Assembly (NCBI GenBank): GCA_018398805.1
Contig: JAGFBZ010000363.1
Coordinates: 124,001 to 188,000, forward strand
Reading direction: 5' to 3'
DNA length: 64,000 bases
From: Hirundichthys speculiger
Lineage: Eukaryota; Chordata; Actinopteri; Beloniformes; Exocoetidae
Position numbers and translations under genes: made by a program. Below are positions 1 to 10,617 of this stretch, one piece after another (within the stretch, counting starts at the first letter, position 1; every line of letters starts with the position of its first letter). Below the pieces are notes generated by a model. The model did no database searches. It was given only the letters and a program-made list of their open reading frames with translations, and was not told the DNA's origin.

Positions 1-1528
1 AGGAAAAATTATCACTGAGATTTATTCTGTGCAGCTGCAACCAGGAAATAAACTGACGAAACAGTTGTTCATGATCATTTGTGTTTGTTACCTCATTTTC
101 GTGAGCCATCAAAATGTTATCAACAGTCTATGTATATTTTTTTGAATAATCTTTGCACTTTTTTGAGATCATAAAAAAACATCAGTGGTGAAGGTCGGTG
201 AGGGCAGCAGTCCAGGCCCTATGAAGTCCCTTTATCTGTTGTGTGTTTCTTTCACAAATACATGGCCGTCTTTAAATCATGTTTACGATGATAAAGTACT
301 CATTCTTACAAGGACTTACTGACAGGGAGAGAGTTTCATACTGCTTGAACCCCTTGGCCTTTCCTTTATCACTGTCTGTGCTTCAAAGTATCAATTTTCT
401 CTTGTGATGATATCTGTTTCCCATGTAGAAAGTTTTTTTTTTAATTGCATTTAATTAATCAAGAATGCTTAAATTCAAAAATACTTTATTGATCCCCAAA
501 GGGAAGTGAAATGGTTTCCCTGTCATGATTTAAGCCTCTTCAATGATTCATTGTCGATGATTATTGCTGTGGGCAGATCTCCTGATGCGGTCTGTGTTTC
601 AGCAGATCTGAAGAAGCCTCTGAGTGAAGACACTGTTGCAGTCAAAGGCTTCTTATATATATATACATGAGAAAGAGAGAGATTTAACATCAGCCAAAAA
701 ATAACATTTACTCACTGTTATAAATAAAGGATGTCTGTCATCTTTAATGTATTTGAAGGGGAGCTGATGTGATGATGTCATTATAAATGATGCACTTTTT
801 CTGTTGGTCTTTAATTTACAGGCAGCATACCTACACGGGTCTAAATTAGTGCAAATAAAAACAAAATTAGTATCTAGATTGAGATGCATGTCTACTTCCA
901 CTAGAGAATTTCCTGGACTTAGATTCTTGCTCAAATTTAGCTGTATCACCTTTAAACAAAAACACAGGAAAAGAGTTGGCATGCTTCATGTGACATGAAC
1001 TCCAGACAGCTCATAAGATGACGCTAACCTTCAGCTGCAGGGTAGGCTGTAGGTGCAAATGATGACCACCAATGTGGTTTAAGAGGTCACACAACTTTCT
1101 TATGTCACATAGAGGTTTAGCATCAACTTAAACTCTAAACATCAGCGAATAGAGTGACAGTGCAATTACCCCAGTACATCTGAAGCCATGCTGTTATGAA
1201 TCATTTAGCATTACATCTGACATTTCCCTACTGAAATGTCTTGATGAGAACACACTGTATGTCCCTTCCAAAATCCCAAAGTACACAAGTCTGCATCAGT
1301 GGAGCCTTGATAAATATGCAAGTGACCCATGCAATGGACCCTGACATGCCCATATACCATCACAAATGCTGCCTTTTACACCTTTCAGTGATAGCAGCTG
1401 GGATGGCATTTCTCCTGCTGAGATGTGAGACCAAATATCAGTTCTTTCCTCAAAGCAGTCCAACACATGAACTCATCAGATCACAGATCATTTCCGCTGT
1501 CAGTCTGTCTGTTTGTCCATCTGAGATG
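1..1528. other. Non-genic AT-rich sequence
   Basis: I see no credible coding exon here. The only recognisable item is a short LINE tail at 481-510, listed separately. The short open frames in this stretch have no family motifs and lie in low-complexity AT-rich DNA. Confidence 0.6.
481..510 (-). repeat. LINE 3'-tail fragment (L2/CR1 type)
   Basis: The words TTTATTGATCCCCAAAGGGA are the reverse complement of the '...CCCTTTGGGGATCAATAAA' end typical of fish L2/CR1-like LINE 3' termini. The L2-type element ending near 27.54 kb shows a similar end on the other strand (AATTTCCCTTCAGGGA). Only the last ~30 bases remain, so the assignment is by motif alone. Confidence 0.5.
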
Positions 1529-1566
1529 AACTTTGTTGATATATGGTATCATATATCAACAAAGTT
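1529..1566. repeat. Perfect 17-bp hairpin
   Basis: Bases 1529-1545 (AACTTTGTTGATATATG) are the exact reverse complement of 1550-1566, with a four-base loop GTAT. No transposon termini or target duplication are visible around it. It could be a relic foldback element or a cruciform-prone site. Confidence 0.85.
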
Positions 1567-1629
1567 ACACTAAACTGTTGCATAACAGTTTCATGTTCAC
1601 TTTTGGAATGCTTTTCGCCGACGATTAAA

Positions 1630-1748
1630 TCAAACTCAAATGAAACTTTATTTATATAACACTTTCATACGTTAAAAAGTAAAAGATCAGGTGAAAGCTA
1701 AATTAAAAAGGTGAGTCTTGAGGCTCCTTTTAAAAATATCAAGTCTCA
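1630..1748. repeat. Teleost interspersed repeat with TTTATTTATAT box
   Basis: The order 'AACTTTATTTATATAACACTTT' (first part 1644-1663), then 'AAAAGGTGAGTCTTGAGG' and 'TTTTAAAAATATCAAG', is a word order I recognise from a common fish dispersed repeat. A related box recurs at 55.9 kb. The class (SINE-like or LINE 3' tail) cannot be decided here. Confidence 0.4.
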
Positions 1749-1770
1749 GGGTTAGGGTTAGCCCTAACTT

Positions 1771-3534
1771 AGCTCTCCCATCAGCCAGGTCTGGTCCTCC
1801 GTTCGTTCATCCAATCCGTTGTCGCCACATCATTGTTTTCTGCTCCAATCTGCTGTCGGCATTTACTGAAAAAGAAGAAAGACTACATATCCTACAATGC
1901 CATTTTGTTTACCTGGCCAGGTCTTTGTCTCCAAACATGTGTTTTAACCGGCAACAGCTGGGCTAGTTTGCTACATTTCTAATATAAAGTAAAGACAAAA
2001 CATACACTAAGACCAACCTAAGACTCTGTGATGTGAACATATGGTTCACTAAACAAAACAATAATATGGTAAAAAAAAAAAAAAAACAGTGAATAACAAT
2101 AAAACAGTGTGATATAAACTAAGATTTAATGTAATTTATGCTTCCCAGATCACAATATTAATAATGTTATTGGTAACAATATTAACACCAATATGTAACT
2201 AATGTGTATCTGTACAAAAATGAGAACCACTAGCTGCACTAATTCTGTACCTGAAACGTTAAGAAAATTCTGACCTAACAGACTTGTGTTGATTTTCCCA
2301 TGTTCCTCTGATTTGCTTTCCTTCCCTTCATCTTTTGAAAGTGTTATTCTTTATTCTTTGTGTGTTGGCTTTGGATTTGACTTTTCCTGTTTGGCTCTGT
2401 CCTGATTGTTCACTCCTGAGTCTTGTCAGAACTTGGGTTTATAATGTCCTGCTTTTTCTTTCTTCCCCACTGGTCTGAGGTCATTCCAATCTATTGAGCT
2501 TCTTTTTGTGCTTCGTATGCTTTTAAGCCATTTTTACACATGCTGCTGTGCACTCTGGTGTACACCAAATTAATTGTATAATTTTTTCAGTTAGTTTGGT
2601 TCATGTTCACATAATGTTGTTTTCACTGTAGCCCCAAACACTGCACCATAAGTCATGTGACAATGGTCAGTGCTGTCAATATGAGCCTTGGTAGAGCATC
2701 ATGTTTCCATGACAACTGGCCTCAAGCGAAGAGCTGAAAAGCATGGCGACACAACCGCTACACATTGTTGACCCAGAGTTGTCAATTTCTTTCTATATTA
2801 TTTGTTTGTACCACTCTACACGAGCTAAACAGCTTCTAAACGAAGCGGCTGGAAGTCATTTATCAGTGACTTCAAGCATGACTTTCTTTCACTATGTTTA
2901 ATGCTCCTTCACAACTGACAGTGTACTGTCACAGTGTTGTACACCCTTGTCAGGTTCAGCAACCTAAAATATTATTATTCACACACACACACACAAGGGA
3001 AAAAAGACACAGAGAGTTATGATCTTTTTCACTCGCGAGGAGAATGAAGAGACGTGTCTAAGTTACACTCTCAAACCGCTCTGAACACGTCCCACCGCTC
3101 CTTCGCCTTTTATTGAGAGAGAAGAGATATTCACAGTTACGCAGGAAGCAGCTGTTAGTATAGGTGGATACTAGGTTACACCCTAATACAGTTGTGTGAA
3201 ACCCTTGTTTGCAGCAGATGTTTTCAACGTCTATCATCCTGCTAAGGTTATCTATCAAACACTGTTCTCCCATCCTGTCAGTTTGTTCACCAGTTTGTCA
3301 ATTTGGTTTTACATTATGCCTTATCGTTATCTTTGAACACCAGTTTCAGAAACAGTTTGCAAAACACCCTGCCCAGTGAAACACACTAACACATTCCTCT
3401 CTAAAGGTTTAAGTGAATATGAGATAACTTCTTTGTACAATTTATTCCAACAACTCCTGTAGTTGGGTTGGTCCGATGTTGGGGAGCTTTCACACTACAA
3501 ACGAATCACACCAGAGTTCGACAACAGCCGTACC
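1771..3534. other. Non-genic sequence
   Basis: Nothing resembling a gene. Contains an A17 run near 2071-2087 and a short (CA)8 microsatellite at 2980-2995. The stretch at about 2300-2460 is T/C-rich and vaguely like the fish LTR-type repeats at 3.5 and 33.4 kb, but no termini are visible. Confidence 0.55.
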
Positions 3535-4030
3535 TGTCATGATCTGCAGTGCCCTTCTCTGACTTTTCCCTCCCTGAGTTTCATGGCCTGGGCGGAGCCA
3601 GGGATCTACACCTCCAGCACACCTGAAGTTCATTCCAATCATCACCACCAGTCTCTATAAAGTCTTGGGCTCTTGCCCCCAGTCACCAGATTGTCTGTCT
3701 TACTGTGCGGTACTTGTGTTGAGCATTGGTAAGATAGGCCTTTTCTAGAATTACAAACTTTTATCTCTTTTCATCCTGATCACTTGTTTCTTTCGTCTCT
3801 CCGCCCAGCCTGCCTCTCCTGCTGTGGAAGCACGGGGAGAACATGCAAACTCCACACAGAAAGGCCCCTGCCGAGTTTCAAACTAGGAACCTTCTTGCTG
3901 TGAGACAACAGTGCTGACCACCAAGCCACTGTGCTGCCCATCCAGGATAATCCAACCTCAATAAACTCAAACATTTCAACTCACCTTTCTGGGTTCCGCA
4001 TTTTCGGTCCTTCCTACTCCGAACATAACA
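3535..4030 (+). mobile_element. Candidate solo LTR with nested LINE tail
   Basis: Begins TGTCATGATCTG and ends CATAACA, flanked by near-duplicates GTACC (3530-3534) and GTACA (4031-4035), as for a 4-5 bp integration duplication. A TATA-like CTATAAAG lies near 3655 and an AATAAA signal near 3959, the expected order for an LTR. Its start and 'CTATAAAGTCTTG' resemble the better-defined LTR at 33.36-33.89 kb ('CTATTTAAGTCTTG'). A LINE-type tail at about 3825-3940 interrupts it. No internal retroelement coding sequence lies next to it. Confidence 0.5.
3825..3940 (-). repeat. LINE 3'-UTR-type tail fragment
   Basis: Shares 'GAACATGCAAACTCCACACA', 'GAACCTTCTTGCTGTGAG' and 'CAGTGCTGACCACCAAGCCA' with the longer copy at 28.57-28.91 kb. 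This is a very common fish LINE 3'-end repeat (L2/Maui or RTE type). It sits inside the candidate LTR, so it is the younger insertion. Confidence 0.7.
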
Positions 4031-4035
4031 GTACA

Positions 4036-5343
4036 GAGACCCCCTATTCCGGCTGCTCTTATTACACCACACTTTGCTGCGGACTAGAGTTGACCCAAGT
4101 GAACCGCACACATGACCAAAACCCCTTTGGGCCGACCTAAATAGGTGCAGTGTGAAAATGGATCTTGTGCCAATTTGAGTCCTTTACCCCAGAGACCTAA
4201 CATAAATACTGAAACCCATTAAATAAAAATATAATCGATAAATACCGAGCATTAAAGTTTCCTTAAAAATTAAAAACACAAAATGTTTTGACAAAAATGT
4301 TTTTCAGGCCTTAACCCCTTAAATGACTGCATTCTCCAATGAAAACATTTATTTTTCTTTGCATCTATTTATGGATTCATCCCTGAAGATTTCATTCATG
4401 AAATAGTGGAGAGAAAAAAACTCAAACTGGTACAGACAAGCTCTTTAACAAAACTTACTGAATTTATTTGACCTTGCAAAATGTATTGAAGCGTGAGATC
4501 TGCAAGCTCTTCAGACTGTAAAATATCACAATCTATAAAATGCATCTGAAAGAACAATCCATAGTCTATTGTTATGTTAAGGAAGGGTAGTAAACTTTTA
4601 AAAAAGGTGAAAAAACAACTCAAATCGAAACAAAATTTTTAATGAAAATGGAATATGTGCAGCAAAATGGCAGTTAATGTTAGCACAGGGGAACTATGGA
4701 GCCACATTAAAGTAAAACGTGGACGAGGTCCTTGCACACAAACCAAGGTTAATTTTATCTTGGTGTGTGCACAGAAAGTGTATAAAAAGGGTGTTTGTAC
4801 AGACATCTCTTTCAACGCCACCTTGTCAAATGCCAGTAAAAGTCAACTAAGGTTGCCATGTAAATTACTGTGAATTGAAGCAACTTTTAAGAGCATTGGA
4901 AATAAATTCTAAACGCTGCTGAGTAATGCATATTCATGACTTTTATGAGCAAATTAAAAACTGCTCCTGAACTAATCTAATTAGTCAAGACATACAAAAA
5001 CGCACCCTGCAACTATATGCCATACAGGAAAAGCAGTAATTAGACTTGACACTTTGTGTGCCACCCTACTGAGAAAATTAGCCTTTCCAATCTGTTTTAC
5101 TACTGTTCTACCCAGGCCTGCCTCAATCAGCCAATAGGCCCTAAGGCTGGGAGATTCTGCCCCCCCCATCTTTTTTCATCCAAAAAGATGGATGAATATA
5201 GGAAATAGACATATAGCTGCATTACAACATACAAAACATAAAAACCTATGTACACGATTAGTTTCTTTGAACAGTGACTTTGTCTCTCTATGAGCCAGAA
5301 AACAAAACAGTATTTCAACTAATGGACTTTATAAAACAATGCA
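4036..5343. other. Non-genic sequence
   Basis: AT-rich filler without protein motifs, tandem arrays or terminal inverted repeats that I can recognise. Short open frames on both strands have no family signature. Confidence 0.55.
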
Positions 5344-5825
5344 TAGGGGAGAATGGAGTATTGTGAGACACTGGGTAATGTGAGACACCCCCTGTATCTA
5401 AGCAACAGAATGTAGCTGTGGTCATTTGAGCGGCTGATTGTCAAGGCTCATCCTTTTCACCGTGGCCATGAAGAGCCTGACTCTGCTGTGCTGTGGTAAG
5501 CATGTGTTTTGTACAAAAATACATTTTTGGGATTTAAAAGTACATTTTTTGGTTTTCACAATAATCAACTCTGGTGCTAAAAGTAATTGATTCAAGCGGA
5601 CAAACTCATATCCCGTATATTGTTGAACTATCACCTTTTAAAATGATGCGGTGCTGCAGAGAATTCCGTAGAGAAGTTGTTTTAATAAAAAAAGTGGTGG
5701 AGGGTTAAAGTGAGACAATTGCCATGGGGAAAAGTAAGACACTGCTTTGCTTTTCCCCTGGAGGCAAAGTAAGACAAAAAATAAGCTTTGTTTTTCATGT
5801 CTTAAACAGTATGAAAAAATCCATC

Positions 5826-7843
5826 ATGCCAAGGAAATACAACAGGAAGACAACCTGGGGCCGAACCTCCCTTGAACAGATGGAAAAAGCAGCCACTGAG
5901 GTCATGGAGAAAAAGAGCCCCTTAAGATGTGTTTCAAAGGAGCGAAATATTGACAAGTCAAGCCTCCTAAGATTTATAAGAAAAAAGTAGCAGAGGGGAC
6001 CTTCTCACTGTGGGCTGGGGTTCGGTAGCCCAGGCAAAGAGAGTTTTCACAGATGAGATGGAGGAAGAACTTTCCAAACACATGAAAGAACTTGCTGAAC
6101 AGTCCTATGTCCTTTCTCCAGCTAAGTGCTGCACACTGGCATTTGAGTATGCAGACAAGAACCATGTCCCCATGCCTGCCAATTGGAAGGAGTCGCAGTG
6201 TGCAGGTCAAGAAGTCCAAGAAGGCCAAGAAGTGGTTCCGCAGCTTTCTAGCACGTCGCCGGCTTTCTGTCTGAACTCCAGAAGCCACATCCCTCGGAAG
6301 GGTCCACTGCCTTCAATGGAACGACTGTTGGGGAGTTTTTTGATAATCTGTCAGTAGTCATGGACAGGTGGGAGAATTGATTCTTCCAATGCATGTGTTT
6401 TATTCTCTAAAATTAAGTAGTTTAGATTCCCTTTCTCCTTATCTTTAACAGGCATAAATTTTCCCCACACATGATTTTTAATGTGGACGAAACAGGTCTC
6501 CATATGGTACAAAGGCCTCACCAGGTGAGATAAACGACACACAAGGCTGACGTGTGTAGCTTGTAATAATGTAATAAACAGGCCGGCAGGACCTCCGAGT
6601 GAGCAAGGCCGAGAATGGCGCTCCGAAATCAGATAGGCAATGGAGCCTCGGATCCCCCTCTTGGAGCATCTGATCCACCTCCTGGAGCCACCGGTCCACA
6701 TCCAGGACCCTGCTGGAGCTCTGATTCCACTCTGGGTGCCTCTGACACCCTCCAGCAGGCCTCTCCACCACCTGCAGCACCCTGCTGGAGCTCCTTTATG
6801 TAACCTACAGATCAAACATGCCATTAATTCTGAACTTTCTGTTTGTTTCGGGTGGTGACACAGAGAGAAAAGGCAAGCTGGTTCCATCACATCGGCCGAG
6901 AGAGGGGAGCTGGTAACTCTGGTGTGTGCGGTGAATGCTGCTGGGGACGCTGCACCTCCAATGCTTGTCTTTCCCAGATTAAGATTTAAAGACTGCTTCA
7001 TGATCAATGCACCTCCAGGAGCAAAAGGTACCTCCACCAGAACAGGATGGATGAATGAAGATAGCTGGGCCGAGTTCCTCGGCCACCTGATAAATCACAC
7101 TTACTGTGTCCCTGACCACCCCATGCTTCTAATCATGGACAATCTTAAAGCTCACATATTACTCAGGGCAGTAGAACTCGCCAGGAGCAATGGTATTGTT
7201 ATGATCACTCTTCCACCTCACACATCCTATCGTATGCAGCCTTTGGATGTGGCCGTGTTCAAAGCCCAATACAGCCGAACTCTCGATGGGTGGATGCGAT
7301 CGAATCCTGGCAAAACATTCAACATCTACCACGTTGCAGGACTTGTGAGTCAAGCCTTCATGACAACCGTGACACCACAAAACGCCACTTCTTGGTTTAG
7401 GTCCACTGGGATTTTCCCATACAATCGTGGCATTTTCCCCAGATGAAGCGTTTGCACCATCCGTTCCGTCAGACTGGCCAAACCCTGAGCTACAGCCTGC
7501 CACCGGAGATGCTCCACCTCCGCCAGAAGGTATGGAAGGCCTGCACCCTGCAGATGATCCAACTGAAGATAAACCTCCCGCTGCAGATAACGCAGCCTCC
7601 CGTATGAATTCCCCTGCGCCCGCGCCAGCTGACATGGATGCGGGACAAATAACTAGCCGACCTGGATATGTCCCTCCACAGGAAATCATTGCACTTCCAA
7701 AGTTCACCCCCAGAAAACAAACCAGACGGAGGCATCTATCCTCACCGACACTTCCTGAGATGCAGGCACTTAAAAGGGCTTTTGAGAAAGACGGAGCAGG
7801 ACTGCAGAGAAAGTGCAAAAGAGGGAAGAAAAAGGTGAGCTGA
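5826..7843 (+). pseudogene. Pogo-like transposase (CENP-B HTH + DDE_1), degenerate
   Basis: The frame opens MPRKYNRKTTWGR with a psq-type helix-turn-helix, followed by a CENP-B-like HTH half (about 6040-6260, with VPMPANW and WFRSFLARR). A DDE_1 catalytic core follows: first Asp in FNVDETG (about 6478-6498), second in LLIMDNLKAH (about 7129-7158), third in MQPLDVAVF (about 7237-7263). The C-terminal tail is Pro-rich then basic. I infer two introns: about 6368-6451 (GTGGGA...TTAACAG) and about 6525-6860 (GTGAGA...). Breaks are a stop near 5988, frame changes between 6190 and 6300, a CGA-to-TGA-like stop near 6275, and a frameshift at the C run near 7437. The family acts in the nucleus, binding its own ends and cutting at TA. 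This copy cannot encode an intact enzyme. Confidence 0.9.
6640..6800 (+). repeat. Degenerate GC-rich short tandem repeat in transposase intron
   Basis: A Pro/Gly-codon-like stretch with repeated CCTGGAGC/CCTGCTGGAGCTC words lies in the inferred second intron of the pogo-like gene. Several frames are open through it on both strands only because of its composition. Confidence 0.5.
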
Positions 7844-8436
7844 TCCAGCTTTTGAAAAGAGACAAAAGAGACTGATGAGGAAGTACAAAAGAAGGGCTAA
7901 AAATATGAGCCAATCCCAAGGACTCGCTATGGAGTGGGTCATGATCTGAGTTTCCCTTACTGTGGAAGTGGTTCTTTTCTCTAATTTGAATGCTGAATAA
8001 AACATTTTTTGAATGATACTTTGTATTTGTGTTTGTTCAGTCACCTCCAAAGGGGTGGGAAAAAAAGTAAGTGGATCATTTTACCCCAAGCAGGGTCGCT
8101 TTACCCCCTTGAAATCTGGACTTTGTCTCAGTTTACCCCGTAGCTGGGGTAAAATGAGACACTTGACCACTTTTTTTTTTAAACGATCACATTTTCACTA
8201 TCTTTAGTCCGACAAACATTCTGATTGTTTCTGTCCTTAGGAACCGATCCTTTAACAAATTAAAGAAAAATGTGTTAATTTTAACAATTTAAGAAAAATG
8301 TGTTAATCAATTTAGCTTGCTTAGAGGGCGGGGGGAAGTAAAGACTGTCTCACATTACCTCACTCTCCCCTACTGACAACATTTTAAAACGTGCCAAGGT
8401 TACAAGCAATAGAGCATTCTCCGACTTGCCATTTAG

Positions 8437-10120
8437 AAGGGCTTTCACCTGACTTTCTTAATGGGAAAAACTTTGATTATGTCCTTAAAATCCAATTCAC
8501 AAAGAATGTCATGCTCAGTGGACATCAGTGTGAGGTTACTGACTCTGTCTTGCTGCATGTTTGATCGCAGCCTGTTTTTCACCAAGGCCAGTTTAGAGAA
8601 GGAACGCTCTCCACTAGTGTCTGTCACTGGTACAGTCAGGAATAGCTGAAGAGCTATGTCCGTGTTGGGAAACACTGTTTGAAGTTTTCTTCTCAAAACC
8701 TGCAGTAACTCCATTACTGACTTGCTGCTCTACTTCTCATTCTGTAAAAACTCCCTGAACTGCACTACTTCCTCCACAAGGTCCACCTCCAAGTCACTGT
8801 GGTATTTCTTTTGCAGTTTGAATACTGCTGAGCGGAGGTCTTGGAGGGACAATGAGAACAATCTGTATAAAAACACAAAGTTTTCATACACAACATTATA
8901 CGACTGGTATCTTCGGTCCAACTCTGACACTAGCTTGTCTATCATGCAGATATACACAGATGCACAGAAGCGTCTGCGATCTGACAGCTCAATCTCAGGC
9001 TCAGATGACTCTTCGGCCTGTGTCTTTCTTCTTTTCTTTCTTTGAGTGTCTACTTTATACTCATCGGATATAGGTGGGGGACGTGTTATTAGCAGCTGTC
9101 TCAAAGCTGTCAAACTGATTCCGTAAGCCTGCAACATAGTTACGCAATGATCGAGACTAGATCCACAGCATTGCACAAGACCAGCTCTACTCCCTGTAGT
9201 GCAGCGCTCACACTCTGGAAATCTGGCATTTCAAATATTGCACATTAATGCAATCTCCAGTTTGTTCGTCTATTTGTATGGTACCCTTGTCTCCTCTCTT
9301 GTGCTCCAATTATGAAATATTTCAACATATTGCTAGCATTGTCATAGCATTGTCCTTGACAGTTCCTAATGTCAAGTGCCCATCTCTGTTAAAACACCAA
9401 TAACTGAGTTGAACAGTGCTTCGCTGGTGTGGTTTGAAAGAGGCAGGAATTTCATAAAATGCTCCGCAATACAGCCATCTGGTGACACAAACCACAGGAT
9501 TACAGTGAGCTGGTCCACATTTGTGTTATCTGGAGTGGAATCCACACTGATTGAAAAATACTTGGCCAGCTTTACTCGAGCAATGATTTCATCCAGCATC
9601 TTCCGCCCCATCAGCCGTACGGATTCTTCACACACGTTCAAGGAAAGGGAGGATGGAGTTCCTCTGCCAGCATTTCTATATTTCTTTATATGGGCTTTTT
9701 AAAAACAGATCATGAAACTGACTGATCAGGTCCATGCAATCTCAAATAGTTCCCATTTTTTGGGGTCACCAAAGTTATGACTATCACCTCTAAAACTAAG
9801 TCCTTGCGCTGCCGAAAATGTACCAACAGAAACAACTTTCTTTAGAACCTGTGCCCAGTATTCACACTCCGCAGTAAACTGTCTTTTCAGCTTAAAGTCC
9901 ACTGTCCCTCCCTGAGCTGTCTGATTGATGTTAACAATCATGGCTTTCCTATGAGTGTCACTACTTTCATGTTCTGCTATTGGTTCATAAGCATGCTTCC
10001 AGTAAGACTCTAACTTAGGGGTGGCCAAAGTCGGTCCTCGAGGGCCGGTGTCCTGCAGGTTTTTGCATTTTTCCTGACTTTGGCCGCCCCTGCTCCAACT
10101 GTTTCGGAGACTTTAGGGCC
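8437..10120 (-). pseudogene. hAT-type transposase relic (TTF/DUF4371-like)
   Basis: Read on the minus strand the pieces come in the order of a hAT transposase with a DUF4371-like core (ZMYM1-like group). The N-terminal part has EHESSDTHRKAM (about 9925-9965) and WAQVLKKVV. The catalytic region has KYFSISVDSTPDNTNVDQL (about 9510-9570), containing the first acidic residue. A Lys/Arg-rich linker lies near 9040. The C-terminal dimerisation region has PVTDTSGERSFSKLALVKNR (about 8565-8630). Frameshifts and stops separate these, notably between 9050 and 9372 and near 9715. No terminal repeats were found: the 3' end abuts the pogo-like element and the 5' end runs into a Harbinger-like element at 10.1 kb. 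Confidence 0.85.
10016..10092. mobile_element. 77-bp hAT-type foldback MITE
   Basis: Left end TAGGGGTGGCCAAAGTCGG and right end (reverse-complemented) CAGGGGCGGCCAAAGTCAG match at 16 of 19 bases. The flanks CTCTAACT (10008-10015) and CTCCAACT (10093-10100) match at seven of eight bases, as expected for a hAT target duplication. The core GGTCCTCGAGGGCCGGTGTC is a word I know from teleost hAT MITEs. It interrupts the N-terminal part of the hAT relic. Confidence 0.8.
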
Positions 10121-10614
10121 GTGTATACTCTCGCGGCAATGTGTCGCCGTCAACTTGTCGCAGAGATGCCGCCGTCACTTTTGATTTATACTTGCGCGGT
10201 CTCCGCTATGTTATTCCAAGCCACAACCTAAGAGGGACAATCACGGACTAGCTAAACTTACTAAACTTATCTCTTGCGTTTTTCCACTTCCTCACCATCT
10301 CAGCCATATCCAGACCCACATTCATCGCAATCTCCCTCCATGAATTACTAGAATATGTGCTGTCTTTGTAGTGTGGAGAACGAGAATCGTACAGATGTGG
10401 GTACTTCCTCATTTCTTCAATGACGTGGTCTTTTCTATGCGGATGTAGAATTGACCAATCAGAGGTCTCCTTTCTCTCCTCTCTGCGACACTGTCTGCGT
10501 CGAGCTACAATTTTGGATAGGCACACTGGAGTGTCTGCGTAGTCTCTGCGTAGGGTGGGGGAGCATCTCTGCATCTCTCTCGAACTGCATCTCTCTCAAA
10601 GTATAAATCAGGCT
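10116..10614. mobile_element. Small Harbinger-like element with TTA duplication
   Basis: The left end reads GGGCCGTGTATACT and the right end, reverse-complemented, AGCCTGATTTATACT, flanked by TTA (10113-10115 and 10615-10617). A three-base TWA duplication and a MADF/Myb-like gene are PIF-Harbinger features. At 499 bp it lacks any transposase and would be non-autonomous. The inverted repeats are imperfect, so the boundaries are probable rather than certain. Confidence 0.6.
10248..10574 (-). CDS. MADF-domain protein of Harbinger type (108 aa, open frame)
   Basis: Residues about 50-105 read as a MADF domain: VIEEMRKYPHLYDSRSPHYK, then SNSWREIAMNVGLD and MVRKWKNARDKFSKF, with the tryptophans in SWREI and RKWKN where the family has them. 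MADF/Myb-like proteins of Harbinger elements bind DNA and accompany the separate transposase. The frame is uninterrupted, which is notable in this decayed neighbourhood. The ATG at 10574 is the first available, and the ~50 residues before the domain are basic and unrecognised. The real gene may have continued into another exon, since the frame stops just after the domain. It may no longer be expressed. Confidence 0.6.
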   Translation of the reverse strand: MQRCSPTLRRDYADTPVCLSKIVARRRQCRREERKETSDWSILHPHRKDHVIEEMRKYPHLYDSRSPHYKDSTYSSNSWREIAMNVGLDMAEMVRKWKNARDKFSKFS

Positions 10615-10617
10615 TTA

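Larger units (their letters stand above)
5346..8370 (+). mobile_element. Pogo/Tigger-like DNA transposon, full length
   Basis: Both ends are present. The left end reads GGGGAGAATGGAGTATTGTG and the right end, reverse-complemented, GGGGAGAGTGAGGTAATGTG. Each is flanked by TA (5344-5345 and 8371-8372), the Tc1/mariner/pogo target duplication. Several copies of a (G/A)TGAGACA word lie near both ends (5364, 5381, 5709, 5731, 5769 on the left; 8114, 8147, 8346 on the right), as expected for transposase-binding sites. The inside carries a broken transposase gene with introns. Length is 3,025 bp. Confidence 0.93.

Noticed and set aside
1749..1769. GGGTTAGGGTTAGCCCTAAC as interstitial telomere repeat
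   Set aside because: Only two to three units, arranged as a short palindrome. Too little for a telomeric origin. A similar CCCTAACCC at 23.1 kb is likewise chance-level.
6351..7818. Long minus-strand frames of 219 and 228 residues
   Set aside because: They lie antisense to the pogo-like transposase and its GC-rich intron and carry no motif of their own.
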